Shown in pieces: positions 44,483 to 55,100 of a DNA stretch of 64,000 bases (position 1 is its first letter; every line of letters begins with the position of its first letter). The notes beneath the pieces were generated by a model. The model saw only the letters and a program-made list of their open reading frames with translations, did no database searches and was not told the origin of the DNA. The DNA comes from CBDCTM01 sp965222005 (GTDB lineage Bacteria > Bacteroidota > Bacteroidia > Chitinophagales > Saprospiraceae): contig OZ244935.1 of assembly GCA_965222005.1 (NCBI GenBank), forward strand, positions 3,162,001 to 3,226,000, given 5' to 3'. Both the position numbers and the translations under genes were made by a program.

Positions 44483-45925
44483 TTACCACTCCACCCAAAG
44501 GATTTTTGGCATCCAGGGCATTTTAATAATTCCGATATTCCAGGGGATGTGTGGTAGTAAAATATCTTCTGTTTTGCGTTGTACGATCAGCTTCCAGTCG
44601 CCATTTTCTTTTTGCTCCAGTTTTCCGGGCCTTTGGATAAAGGTGCTTCGAAGGCCGGCCGGGCTGGTATTTTTAAGCATTGACCAATGCCGGATCACCG
44701 ATTGCAATAGTTGGTCGGCTTGTTTGAGCCAGGCTTTTTTTAGGCGAATGCCGGTATCAACGGGGCTGTGTATGGGCATGCCGCAGAGGAGCTTGTTGAA
44801 TGGCAGTTGATGCGGCGCTGCTTTCGTTTGGCCAGTTGCCAGATAGTGCAGCAACAGCACTGCGCGATGCCGGGAGCTTTGGTTTTTGAATGTCTTTTCT
44901 TCCAGCCAGCCGTTGTTTTTGAATAGGTGTTCGAGGAAAGGGTGGAGGATAGCCAGGCCGGCATGGTCAATCAATAGGGGCTGCTGCGTGGCAGTTTGGC
45001 CGGAAGTGCGGTTGTCCGGCAGGCTGCTCGGCTTGTTGTCAAATTTCGGAGGCTTCGATATCTGCCAGGCGTGCAATTGATCCTTCAGCCAGGCTGCTGC
45101 TGGGCCATCTTTGCGCCGGATTTTCGGAAGCTGTGCTGTAAGTAGCCGGAGCGGGTCATTTATAGAATGCCCGGAATCCTTTTTTGTCAAAGCTTCTTTG
45201 ATGATATCAAGAAGAGAAAGACTGTTCGGCTTTTTTTGAAGAACAACTCGGCCTAATGCATTGATAAACAGCTCATTACGTATATTTCTTCGATTTAATT
45301 TGGTAGGAAGAACGGCGATTGCCCGCAACAGGTATTGCATGCTCTGCCGGCTTATTGAGCTGCCCCAATATTCCAGCAGATGTAAAAGAAAGGGATTACC
45401 CGCCTGATAAATCAGCCGGGCCATAGCGTCCGAATTGCTTTGGAGGAGCTTGGCCAAAGAGGCCAGCCGCTGTGCTGAATCAGCTTGCTGCATATCAGTT
45501 TTCAAATCCTTCAACCACACTCTGGAAGGCAAGGGAGCTGACCACCAGGGCCATTGGCCGGTAGCCAGAAAAAGCAGTACTCCGTCTTGCAGGTTGCCCT
45601 TGGCCTTGTTGGTCAAAGGAGTTTGACGAGCTTGTTCGCTTAGCAGGCGCAGCAATTCATTGTGGAGGGCAGCGCGCAAAAGTTCGGGAAGTTGGTGCGC
45701 CAGTTCCTTCTTTTGGATGGCCGGCAATTGAAGCGTCAGCTTTTCAATTCGCAGATGATGCCCATTTTTCACAAGCTGGTCAAATGTTTGTTCCAAGGCA
45801 GGGCCTATATTATGCTTCAGCAAGCTGCTCAATTCTTCTTGCAGACCGTGTGCATCACGGGCATCAGAGGTGTTGACATCCAACACCATTTTGGAAATGA
45901 TATGCCGCTGGCTGGTGGCAGTCAT
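44483..45925 (-). CDS. eCIS tape-measure protein (Afp14-like)
   Basis: The C-terminal half carries the conserved pattern of this family: LLIDHAGLAILHPFLEHLFK, HRAVLLLHYLATGQ, LPFNKLLCGMP, SVIRHWSMLKNTSPAGLRSTFIQRPGKLE and IPWNIGIIKMPWMPKILWVEW. The protein (480 aa) is short for a tape measure and is expected to set sheath-tube length. It lies between the large repeat protein and the cargo genes, in the order known for Afp14. The gap to the preceding gene is three bases. Confidence 0.9.
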   Translation of the reverse strand: MTATSQRHIISKMVLDVNTSDARDAHGLQEELSSLLKHNIGPALEQTFDQLVKNGHHLRIEKLTLQLPAIQKKELAHQLPELLRAALHNELLRLLSEQARQTPLTNKAKGNLQDGVLLFLATGQWPWWSAPLPSRVWLKDLKTDMQQADSAQRLASLAKLLQSNSDAMARLIYQAGNPFLLHLLEYWGSSISRQSMQYLLRAIAVLPTKLNRRNIRNELFINALGRVVLQKKPNSLSLLDIIKEALTKKDSGHSINDPLRLLTAQLPKIRRKDGPAAAWLKDQLHAWQISKPPKFDNKPSSLPDNRTSGQTATQQPLLIDHAGLAILHPFLEHLFKNNGWLEEKTFKNQSSRHRAVLLLHYLATGQTKAAPHQLPFNKLLCGMPIHSPVDTGIRLKKAWLKQADQLLQSVIRHWSMLKNTSPAGLRSTFIQRPGKLEQKENGDWKLIVQRKTEDILLPHIPWNIGIIKMPWMPKILWVEW

Positions 45926-45928
45926 GGG

Positions 45929-48900
45929 TTACATTTTATCCAGCAGGCTCTTGAGTACGGGCTTGCGGGCGTGTTTTTTCTTTAAATCTTTGAGTACTTT
46001 GGCCGAATTGGTAAACCTGACATCTTTGCTAAACTGGTCCTTTTGCATACTCAAGCGCTCCAGCGTTTGTGCCAAGCCGCTGGATACGGCAATATCTTTT
46101 TTGAGCGAGCTGATAGAATTGAGCAAAGCGGCCACCGTAGTATCATAGGCTTTGCTGAGGGCTTTGAACTGCATCTCCTGTTCTGTGTTTCGCCGGTCAA
46201 GGCTATCCATTTCGTGTAGCAGGATACCCAAGCTGTTGATGTTGGTAAATAGCGGATTGGAAGAGGGCGGGGTAGGAGGTGCAGAGCCTCTGACTACCAA
46301 TGTGCCGTCTCTTAAGCGGCTTCCACCGCCTTCAAGAACAAACAATCGGGTGCCATCCACATTAAATTTCATATCATTGCCCCCAACGAAACTATCTCTG
46401 CCAATAAACTCTACCAGTCCCTGCTGACCGCCCAGTATTTGATACATCCCATTGCGGCCTCCCATCTCCTGCACCAATCCGTCTTTGCCACCTAAAGCCT
46501 GGTACATCCCATTGCGGCCCCCCATCGCATTGATGAGACCGATTCTGCCTCCAGCTGCATTGATTATTCCGTTTTGACCTCCCATCGCATCTATTAAACC
46601 ATTGCGGCCCCCCATTGCGGTGAGCAGGCCGTTTTGGCCTCCCAGAATACCCAGTAGGCCGGAGGAACCACCCAACAATCGAATGATCTGGTTGCGGCCA
46701 CCCATAGCAGCGATTAGGTCTTCGCGGTTGGTAATATCATCGAGGAAGCTGTTGGTGCTTCCGGTATCAGAGCCGGGCAGGCCTTTGGCAGTAGTGGCTA
46801 CCTGAACGATGTCGCGATAGAAATTTTCTGACTTTTTGGCAAAATCCTGATCGATCAGTCGAATGTTGTCAACGGCTCGTTTGACCCGGGCATCGCGCAC
46901 GGTATCCAGCTTGTCGATCCAGGTGAAGGTGCCCGGCAAAAAGGATACGGGCGGGCGAACCTGGCCGTTTTGGGGAGCTGTTTCTTCTACTTCCGGATCG
47001 GCATCAATGATGCTTTCATAGGGGAGGCTGAAATCGGCGAGTACCCGATTGGTGGTAGCGGAATAGACGAGCACGAAGGTGCCGCCGCGCGGAACGCCCC
47101 CCATATGCTGCAATCCGGTATTGTTGGAATAAAAAGTATCGAAGATGAGCTGCTGCCGTACTTTGTCTTTTTTGCGCTTCAGCAGATCCACGAGGCGGTC
47201 AAATTTGCCGAGCTTGTTGTTTCGTACAAAGCTGTGGAGGGGATTATGCATTTTGGTTTGGGCAGCGTAGTACACTTTATTGTTGATCGAATTAGTTCGT
47301 GCAACGGCGGTTCGATAGCTGGAGCGAAACTGGGTATAGTTGCTTTCGAAGTTTTGCATTGGCTGATACATCATGGTTTTTACCTGCCTGATTCTCTGAC
47401 CCAGCTCTTCGGTCTCCTGGCCGGCATTTTGGAGTTCGGTACGCATCTCAGGTGCATCATTGAAGGTTGTGTCATTGCTAGTGGAAAGAGCCTGTACTTT
47501 TAGCGAAAGTTCGTTTTTGAAATTATCGACAGAACTCAATTTGTCCAGCAAATCTTCCCGATAATTTCGGAAGTGGAATTTGATGCTCGGAAATTTAAAA
47601 CGGCCTGGCCTAAGCCGAATGGTAGGCAAACTGTCTTCGACCTGAATAGTCTCCAGCTTGAAGTCGAGATTGAACTCCTGCCGAAGGTTGTTGATTTCCT
47701 GCTCTGCCGCCTCTATGTTTTTATTCAAATGCCCTTCAATGCGGTAAAAATTTCGATCTTCCCGGCAATAAGCAAGTGGGTCGGTGACGGCATCAGAGCT
47801 ACTGTATCGGAGGGCGTGGTAGCCCAGCAAGTTGTTGTGCTGGCATCGGCGGCGGGCCTCAAAATCCCAAAGCCGGTTCATATCATACGCTTGTGGATCG
47901 TTGTGCTGATAATAAAAGGGGATGGCTTTTTGGCCTAAGGAATAGTCGCCGTAAGAAGAGGGTGTGATTTGGATAGGTAGATTGGGTATGCGGGTAAGCC
48001 GGAATCCACTGATCATAGCATCAATGCGCTGATGTAAGAATTGTGCTTTTTTTACCCGGCGATCTTTGTGATTGAGAATGGGCGATTCGCTGAAATAATG
48101 GCGATAGCTGGCTGGCCGGCAATCTGAATCTGGCACCAACTCGCTGAGCATCACATGTTTGGCAAAATGATCTGGCTCCGGACAGCAGTCCACATACAAG
48201 TCAAAAACCGTTTCCCGAAATTCGGAATAAGCTGCAGCCAGGTCCTTCATGAAATCATATTTGATGGTGGCAATCGGGCGCTGCGAATTAAGACTGCTAT
48301 TGAAGATAGTATTCAATCGGTTTCGCCATCTGGTTTCAGGGGTGGAGTTGTTGTAAGCGGGGTTGAGCAATTCTGGATACAAGCTACAGCTCATCGCCAA
48401 GGCATCGATCAGCTCGTCGCGCGAAGTGGTGATCGCATCGTTGAATCTGCTGAGCAATGTAGTGCGATTGTTGATAGTACCGGTAGTCAGGTCAACTTTT
48501 CTAATCGCTATATCAGGGAGTTGGAAATATTGATTTTGGGCGGTGAGGCCGATATTGTCGAGGTCCGCTTTATTGACCAATAGGGCAGTAAGGGTAGCAC
48601 GTTGGTGTGGCCCTTTATTTTCGCAATCCACTTCGGTGCAATCCTCAGGTGGTTGGAGAAAACTGTTTAAGTAAAGCACGACGGCCAGGTTGCCAAAATT
48701 ATTGCTGGCAGCAAAATCATTGAGATCGGAAAGGTTGTCAGCCTCTGAATCGGCTTCAAATAACTGCCACAAGCGGATTTGTGCATTGGTGTCGGCTGCT
48801 TGGCGGAAGGGAGCGTAGCGGGCATTGTCATCTACAAAAGGGCGAATGCGCGAATATGGGGTGTCTGCATCAATGTGTAGCAAATCTCCATCGGTTGTAA

Positions 48901-49123
48901 TGGCAGCTCCCTTTGTAATAGTGATCTGGCTACTGGCGGGATCCGTTGATACCTCGAGGCCGCACACGATTCCTGTGCCCAGAAGGCGGGTTCGGGTGAG
49001 CCGGTCTCGGCGATCGAGGAATTCGATTACGTTGTTGAGGTGTTGGGCAGTGAGTACCTGATTGTCTTCAAAGTAGTGGTATTCGTTGACCAGGGCATTA
49101 AGTTTGACGGGTATATTTTCCAT
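45929..49123 (-). CDS. Large eCIS protein with decapeptide repeats (fibre-position, Afp13-like by synteny)
   Basis: The 1064-aa protein starts MENIPVKLNALVNEYHYFED, and its N-terminal ~120 residues (VLTAQHLNNVIEFLDRRDRL TRTRLLGTGIVCGLEV) form a domain I have seen described only as uncharacterised in Bacteroidota eCIS loci. Helical and coiled-coil parts follow. Residues ~805-907 consist of about nine decapeptide repeats of the form MGGRNGLIDA / LGGKDGLVQE, then a short C-terminal coiled coil. Position between the second baseplate protein and the tape measure matches the fibre gene of Afp, so it may be the target-binding fibre, but no known fibre domain is seen. Confidence 0.65.
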   Translation of the reverse strand: MENIPVKLNALVNEYHYFEDNQVLTAQHLNNVIEFLDRRDRLTRTRLLGTGIVCGLEVSTDPASSQITITKGAAITTDGDLLHIDADTPYSRIRPFVDDNARYAPFRQAADTNAQIRLWQLFEADSEADNLSDLNDFAASNNFGNLAVVLYLNSFLQPPEDCTEVDCENKGPHQRATLTALLVNKADLDNIGLTAQNQYFQLPDIAIRKVDLTTGTINNRTTLLSRFNDAITTSRDELIDALAMSCSLYPELLNPAYNNSTPETRWRNRLNTIFNSSLNSQRPIATIKYDFMKDLAAAYSEFRETVFDLYVDCCPEPDHFAKHVMLSELVPDSDCRPASYRHYFSESPILNHKDRRVKKAQFLHQRIDAMISGFRLTRIPNLPIQITPSSYGDYSLGQKAIPFYYQHNDPQAYDMNRLWDFEARRRCQHNNLLGYHALRYSSSDAVTDPLAYCREDRNFYRIEGHLNKNIEAAEQEINNLRQEFNLDFKLETIQVEDSLPTIRLRPGRFKFPSIKFHFRNYREDLLDKLSSVDNFKNELSLKVQALSTSNDTTFNDAPEMRTELQNAGQETEELGQRIRQVKTMMYQPMQNFESNYTQFRSSYRTAVARTNSINNKVYYAAQTKMHNPLHSFVRNNKLGKFDRLVDLLKRKKDKVRQQLIFDTFYSNNTGLQHMGGVPRGGTFVLVYSATTNRVLADFSLPYESIIDADPEVEETAPQNGQVRPPVSFLPGTFTWIDKLDTVRDARVKRAVDNIRLIDQDFAKKSENFYRDIVQVATTAKGLPGSDTGSTNSFLDDITNREDLIAAMGGRNQIIRLLGGSSGLLGILGGQNGLLTAMGGRNGLIDAMGGQNGIINAAGGRIGLINAMGGRNGMYQALGGKDGLVQEMGGRNGMYQILGGQQGLVEFIGRDSFVGGNDMKFNVDGTRLFVLEGGGSRLRDGTLVVRGSAPPTPPSSNPLFTNINSLGILLHEMDSLDRRNTEQEMQFKALSKAYDTTVAALLNSISSLKKDIAVSSGLAQTLERLSMQKDQFSKDVRFTNSAKVLKDLKKKHARKPVLKSLLDKM
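46395..46700 (-). repeat. 30-bp tandem repeats encoding GG-rich decapeptides
   Basis: Roughly nine in-frame units encode xGGxNGLxxA/M decapeptides. The DNA units are diverged enough to be stable, suggesting selection for a structure, such as a solenoid or trimeric shaft. Confidence 0.7.
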
Positions 49124-49160
49124 ATGCTGAGGATTTCTTTTTTAAAAAACCGTTTTAATT

Positions 49161-49191
49161 TTTGTTATTATAAACATTTTGTGTATATTTG
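49161..49191 (+). promoter_or_regulatory. Promoter-like sequence antisense to the eCIS operon
   Basis: TTTG (49161-49164), 19-base spacer, TATATTTG (49184-49191): the best match to the Bacteroidota TTTG-N19-TAnnTTTG consensus in the window. It points against the operon, toward the 3' end of the 912-aa baseplate gene, so it could make an antisense or small RNA. Confidence 0.55.
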
Positions 49192-49207
49192 TGGTGTAGT
49201 TAAAATC

Positions 49208-49219
49208 ATTGTGCACAAT
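49208..49219. promoter_or_regulatory. 12-bp palindrome ATTGTGCACAAT
   Basis: A perfect palindrome about 17 bases after the antisense promoter's -7 box; it shares the 10-base core with 44370-44387. Confidence 0.5.
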
Positions 49220-49273
49220 AATTGATCATGGCAGTTTGTCAAACTGTCTGGTTTACGCTCAAGGGTAGGCGTG

Positions 49274-49316
49274 AAGGAGGGCGGGCCGTATTTATTAATA
49301 AATATTTATCCCACCC
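49274..49316 (+). repeat. G-rich/C-rich hairpin element B
   Basis: AAGGAGGGCGGGC, an AT-rich loop and ATCCCACCC resemble 25386-25427 in sequence and spacing from an upstream TATATTTG promoter. Confidence 0.5.
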
Positions 49317-49455
49317 ACTTTATTAAACATCCAAATCTCGGCGGCAGCGGCTCTGGCCTGAATTCAAAGCGCCGTACACCTACCTTGCTGCCATTTTCTC
49401 TCAATTGTTCCAGCATTACATCAGGCGTAGCAGCGCTGTGCTTATTGTATTTAGT

Positions 49456-52194
49456 TCATTCGGTGTCGTCGTTTACAGGATTATCATTGTCATTAGCGGG
49501 TCGTGGCACTTCCGGGCTAAAATCTCCAATCTGTGTATGCCCCAACACGATGGGGTTTTCGTCATTGCCCTCCTCACAATCATGCAGAGTTCCCGGAGGA
49601 TAGATTGTGTACAGATCATTGAGCACGTCGATCAATGTATTAAGACTTCGGTCATTTCTTCTCGAACTAATAGGGTTTTCACTTTGGTACAGCAGCCAAG
49701 CTCGGTAGGCACGCTCAAAACGAGCCATCTGGTTGGCGCTGATCCAGCAGATGCGTGGTAGAATGTGTGCCGGCATTTCCTTGCGGATAAGCGCTTCCAT
49801 GAATTTCCGAAATTCCATATCTCTGAAGCGCGGTGTGTAGCCAGGCAGTATGATTTGCAAGCGGAAGGAGTATGGGTCGATCGTTTCACAAGTTGTGCAA
49901 TCGGGTTCAGTGCAAACAGGTAGAAAATTGTCGGATGGCTTTCGTGGGCGCAGCATCAAATGCTCTACTACAAATAAGCCTTCTTCGCTAAACATTTCAT
50001 TGAGAAACTCGATCAGATAATCAATGGCATCCATCCTCAGGTCTTCCGTTTGGAAAAACTCGATCCGGCGGCCAACCACCTCTCCGCTGCTATCAATAAT
50101 GTTGAAATAGAACCGGCCATCATCGGCAGTAAGCAGTTGGTAGTTGCCAAAGTCACGTGCCAGTGCCACTGCAGTACGCATCTCTTGTTCCGCTTCCGCT
50201 TCAGTGGAATAATGCATGCTACTACTCAACAATATCTTGGTATTGTCCGTGTCAATGATGCGCCAGCGCGGCTCGCTTTGGTTGTCGTCATCCAGCTCTT
50301 CGTATATCTGATACTCGATGCTCGACAGGATGCGCGGCTTGTAATTGTGGATGCCGCTCATGCGGGCTATCCGGTGTGCCAGCCCAGCTACATTGATCTG
50401 ATCGATCGGCATCATGATGTCTGATTGATCATACCACACCTTTTTCTCAAGCTCGTTGCCTTCCAGGTCAATGATCGCATTATTGTAATAATCATAAGCT
50501 TTGTAACGATTGATGCTGATGTGTGGATACTCTTTGAGGAAGTTGGTTTTATCTCTCAAAATGCCAGCCTGACTTCGTTTCTGCCGCGTCATGGAATACA
50601 TCACCAACACATATTCATTGAATTGTTCGGCAAAATGCGCCAGCAAATGGTCGAGCATCCGATGCCGCCTGTTTTCATAAACTGAACCACCATTTTGGCT
50701 TTGATGCTCGGCTGTAAGATTGGCCAGGAGCGTATTCAAATTGGCAAAATCAGCTTCTTCAAAAAGCTCTTCCATATTCTTTAGCCCTTCCACTGCCTGC
50801 GAAAAGTAGGACGTACGAATGCTACTGTCGGCGCTCAGCAAATCGCGCAGCCTGCCTAATTGTTGGAAATAATTGGCCAGCACCTGATCGAAAAATAAGA
50901 GATAGGCTTTGAGCTGCCGGCTTCTTGCTTTTCTGCTTGCATACATTTCATCGGGGATGGGCGGCAAACCTGCCTGCCCAATTCCATAAGCTTGCGGGAA
51001 GTCGTTTTGAAAGCTGTAATAGCTTCCACTTTGCCGATCTGTACCTTGCGGGATAGGCAAATCATCAGCAGAATTGCTGATTTCCGCCAGTTGATCGGCC
51101 TCCTCTTGCTGGAGGGCAGCCAATTTTACAGCCACTTCTTCTTCATCTGGCACGAAGGGTAAATAACCTTTGTAAAAATTAAAGACCGATCGATCTGTGC
51201 AAAGGATAGGCTGATGGCCTTTCTCAACCTCCAGGCACCAGGCAGCCCCTTGCTCGCTCTGCCGATCTTCCTGGCTGCAATAGTTGAGCAATATCTTTCT
51301 GATAGCTTTCACTCCTGGTGTATCCATGATGAGTTGTATCAGGTCGGAGGTGAAAATGCGCTTTCTCAAACGGGAAGCCCTTAACTCTTCTGTATCAATG
51401 AAACCATTTTCGAGCGCAGGGCCGTCGAAAATGTCTTCAGGCTGTCTTCCTTTGTCAAGCAATTGCCGAAGGCTGTACTTGCGAACCGGCGGAGTGAGGT
51501 ATTGCTGAATGTTGTAAAACAATTGAGCTTTTACGGTTTCAATATCTGCATCGCTCTCCAATTCAATATCTGTGCAGATCATCACATCTTGTCGGCCGAC
51601 TTGCTGAATGCCGTTTGGTAATAAGTCTTCGCACAGATTTCGATGGTCATGGTAAACACTGCGGATGCGATCACGGATAGCTCGAAACCTGCTTCTAGCT
51701 AGCTCTTCCTCCATCTCTACCAGTACCTGGTAAAGCCCCTTGATGTCAATCGTGGAAGTGGGGTGCCGCCTAGGCGGTCTTCTCCGACTGATCCGACTTT
51801 CCTTGCAATCCACGAAGTAGCTTAGGGATGCAGGTTGGAGCCAGGCATTGCGAACGCCTGGAATGTCGATAAAGAGTTTTCGATAGTCCAAAAGGGTCAG
51901 CGGAGAGGCCGGCAGGATGTTTTTGGCAGAGGCGAAGTGTAGCTGATTTGGGCCGTCGCTGTTGTCTGTGCTTACCAGCAGATCAGCGATGGGGAGAGCA
52001 ATGCGCTGATTGAGGTCGGTGATCGCATAGCAAAGGGCTTCGAGAATCGTGATACCAGGATCATGGGTATTGTAATCCGTCCACAGATCGCTGGCCAATT
52101 GTTCGATATATTTCAGGCCTTCGGTACGCAGGAAGGCAAAATCCTGACCGGCTTGTTGAGGCGCTTGCTTTGATATGGTAATCGGCTCCTTCAT
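49456..52194 (-). CDS. eCIS baseplate protein (Afp12-like)
   Basis: The 912-aa protein contains the N-terminal signature FLRTEGLKYIEQLASDLWTD and DYNTHDPGITILEALCYAITDL, shared by the second large wedge protein of contractile tails in Bacteroidota eCIS. The C-terminal part (PYSFRLQIILPGYTPRFRDM ... EMPAHILPRICWI) is also characteristic. It probably pairs with the J-like protein encoded directly upstream (zero-base gap) to form the baseplate wedge. An in-frame open stretch continues after its TGA for about 50 codons. Confidence 0.88.
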   Translation of the reverse strand: MKEPITISKQAPQQAGQDFAFLRTEGLKYIEQLASDLWTDYNTHDPGITILEALCYAITDLNQRIALPIADLLVSTDNSDGPNQLHFASAKNILPASPLTLLDYRKLFIDIPGVRNAWLQPASLSYFVDCKESRISRRRPPRRHPTSTIDIKGLYQVLVEMEEELARSRFRAIRDRIRSVYHDHRNLCEDLLPNGIQQVGRQDVMICTDIELESDADIETVKAQLFYNIQQYLTPPVRKYSLRQLLDKGRQPEDIFDGPALENGFIDTEELRASRLRKRIFTSDLIQLIMDTPGVKAIRKILLNYCSQEDRQSEQGAAWCLEVEKGHQPILCTDRSVFNFYKGYLPFVPDEEEVAVKLAALQQEEADQLAEISNSADDLPIPQGTDRQSGSYYSFQNDFPQAYGIGQAGLPPIPDEMYASRKARSRQLKAYLLFFDQVLANYFQQLGRLRDLLSADSSIRTSYFSQAVEGLKNMEELFEEADFANLNTLLANLTAEHQSQNGGSVYENRRHRMLDHLLAHFAEQFNEYVLVMYSMTRQKRSQAGILRDKTNFLKEYPHISINRYKAYDYYNNAIIDLEGNELEKKVWYDQSDIMMPIDQINVAGLAHRIARMSGIHNYKPRILSSIEYQIYEELDDDNQSEPRWRIIDTDNTKILLSSSMHYSTEAEAEQEMRTAVALARDFGNYQLLTADDGRFYFNIIDSSGEVVGRRIEFFQTEDLRMDAIDYLIEFLNEMFSEEGLFVVEHLMLRPRKPSDNFLPVCTEPDCTTCETIDPYSFRLQIILPGYTPRFRDMEFRKFMEALIRKEMPAHILPRICWISANQMARFERAYRAWLLYQSENPISSRRNDRSLNTLIDVLNDLYTIYPPGTLHDCEEGNDENPIVLGHTQIGDFSPEVPRPANDNDNPVNDDTE

Positions 52195-55100
52195 TTAGCA
52201 AATTTCTTGAGGCGTAATTTCTCTGATAGTATGCTCATTAGCTGAAATAAGAATAGCCTTGGCATTGGTGATTGTGATTTCATCCGTATCGGTATTCGGC
52301 GTTTTGCCTGCTTTGTGAAACATCTTTACTTCGCTTACAAAATCGACATACTCCAACTTCTCAACGTAGTGAATCAGTACACTTTTGTGGATACGCCCAC
52401 CAAAACTGATGTCGGCTCCTTCTTCGAAAGCCCAGGGCGTCAGGAATGCTTTGATGGCCTGATTGAGCTCTTTTTTATAAAAACCAAACTCAAAATCTTG
52501 CTTGAACCGAACCCCCAAATGTAGCTCCACTTCCTCGTAATCAGGGTTTTGAACATGTATGGCGACAAAGGGTGAGCAAAGTGTTTCCAGATAATCTTTG
52601 ACCTGTGCCTTGGTATGTGTGTCTGCTTTAGGCCGCAACAAATCTCCCGAAGTATGGCTGCGCAGCTTTGGAATGGTGATGATAGAAACATGACCAGGAG
52701 CGATTATCTTATTTGCAGAGCTATGGTTGACACACTTCACCTTGTATAAGGACGGAAAACGCTCCAATACCAAATGCTCAAAATCCCACACACTGGATGC
52801 TCTGTTTTTGTGGCGCAGCCGCTCACTGACCCTCTTGTAGTAATCCAAATCCCGCTCTGCCACAGCTCCTCCAAAAGAGGCATAGGGTTGGCTAAGTGTT
52901 TTGACCTGCGGCTGCCGATTGAGCAGCTTGCTGATGGTTTCGGCAGGAAGCGCTGCTGCCAAATGCGAAGGGCTTTTCGCCGCATCGAGCAGGACAGCCC
53001 GCCCCGCCTGGCTATGTACGCTTACCAAATCGCAAACGGCATCGGTGAATTGTGGCAGGCTGGCGCGTAGCCACACCAAGCCTTCTTCCAGCCGATAATT
53101 ATCATTCGTCGTACTATCCGGCAGAATAAATCGAATGATACCGGAAGTGAGCAGGCTGTTAGTCGTGTCCGACAAAATATCCCGCTCGTCGAGCGGCATC
53201 CAGTGATCATGCACCAACAGGCTCCAATTGACGTGCTGCCGTTGCCGGTCAGGATTGGCGCTGCCTTCCACCACCTGAAACAAAAGATTGAGCGATTGGT
53301 CGGGCTCCATATTTTCAATGCCAATGAGCAGTTCTCCCTCGTTGGTGTAATTGGGAAGCAGCGAAATGTGAGCACTTTGATCAAAAGGCAATATCCACTT
53401 GAGGTAGGGGTGCGCCTCATACTGGCCAAAAGGGCTAAGGTGAAAAAACTGTATTTCCCTCTCCTCAAAGGCTTTGCGCATTTTCGGCAATTGTACACTT
53501 CTGTTGGGCGCTTTGAAGCTGACTTCATCGGTGGTGGCTGTATAGTCGAGCTTGATGCTTTCCATCAAGGGGGTGTAAGGAGGATTGGGGATACCGGCGG
53601 GGTCAGTAGATTTTAACCTAACTTGTTTTGCAATAGCCAAAGCGTATTTAGTAGGGAAGATCTCATGGCCAAAGTCTCTTTCCAAAACCAATCGTACAAA
53701 ACCGTCTTTCTCCATTGGGCTGAGTTGGAGTTTGAAACTCCTGGGGCGAGCCTGCCTTCTGGTTTTGCGGCGGGGAAGCCCTCTTCGTTTGCGCCTTGTT
53801 CCAGGCCTTACTGCTCTTTCAGAGGAAGCCGTCCTGCCTGCTCTGCCCCTCACACCCATTTTACGTCTTCTTCTACCCAATCGATCCATTATTCGTTCGA
53901 TGCTGGGCACAAACTCGCCGCTATTTGCCACCTGACCGTGAGTGGGCCCTCGAAGGGCTTCCACACGCATGCTTTCCTTCGCAAGTCGCTTTCCTTTTGT
54001 TCGCAACTCCTGGCGCAGCTTGCCGCTGCGCCTCGATCCGCCAAATGTATAGGCTATGGTTTTACTGGCATCTTGAAGGGTATTATTAAAGAGAGTGAAC
54101 GATTTTTCAATGCCCCAGTTTTTGCCGCTGAGTACCTGTAGTTTGGCTTTGAAGTCGGTGTTGTCTTTTTCTTTAAGGGTTAAGCCATAGTTTTGATAAT
54201 GCTCATTGAAAGTGGTAATAGCAGGAAGGTCTTTCCAAACACAATGCAGCTTAAAGCTTTGCAGTTTTTTGGTAAATGCTTCCACCGAACCAATGAAAAA
54301 ATTGGAGCCCCGGCGGGGTGCCGGGCCAAAGGGCATAAAGGCTTTGGAAGCATCCAACGCGCCAAAATCATTCTCCAATTGCAAGTCCTGCACCTCCGTC
54401 ACCTTGGCTTCTATGTGCATGCTCTGAATGGTGGCTGAAGCCAACAGGCTATAGAATTTGCCTGTTTTCGACGCATCAAAAACGATGCGGATTAGGGGAG
54501 AGGCGGTATTAAAATCACCGCTCAACACTTCGGGATCATACTCAACGATGGGGTCTTCCTCCTGCGAAACAGTGGTTTGAATAGATAATGAAAAGCTCCC
54601 CCTTCCGAGTGCTTTTATACCAACGGAATCGGCAGGGTAGGGGCCCAGCCAGTCTTCTTCCCCGCTTGCATAGATGCTGATGGCATTTTTTATCAGCTCA
54701 CTTAATTTTTTCCGAACTCTTGCACTGCGAAAACGGCTGAACCTTGCGCTGCTCAGCCTTATATTGGCAGTGATTAGCCGGTTGCCTTCCTGCAAAAACA
54801 GCAGGGGTGATGCAAGGGCAAAGCCTACAGGAGCCAGCGGCAGCTCAGGGTGACCAAAGCCCTTCCAACGCACTTCCTCTTTAAAATCTTCTCCCAAGCC
54901 GTCCGCTGAATTGGCAATTGGAGCGAAGTAAAGCGTTTCATTTTTCTTATAAATTGATCGAAGATGCACTACCTGCGCACGATTGACAATGAGGTCGTTT
55001 TCGAGTGCATAGCGAAGGGCTTGGCCATCTGCATCTTTGCCACCATCCACAATGGTTCCCTTAGCCACCAAATGCTGATCGGCATTTTTGGCCAGTTCGA

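Larger units (their letters stand above)
49124..49455. other. 332-base gap inside the eCIS operon with signals on both strands
   Basis: This is the only long gap within the structural genes. It contains a plus-strand promoter-like sequence (49161-49191), a TTGTGCACAA palindrome (49208-49219), a 32-codon plus-strand open frame from ATG 49228, and a G-rich/C-rich stem (49274-49316). On the minus strand, 16 codons after the baseplate gene's TGA, an in-frame 37-aa open frame begins MLEQLRENGSKVGVRRFEFR. No clear minus-strand promoter for the next eCIS gene was seen. Confidence 0.55.

Noticed and set aside
46395..46700. CRISPR-like array from the 30-bp repeats
   Set aside because: The units are contiguous, in frame and diverged, encoding decapeptides; there are no spacers.
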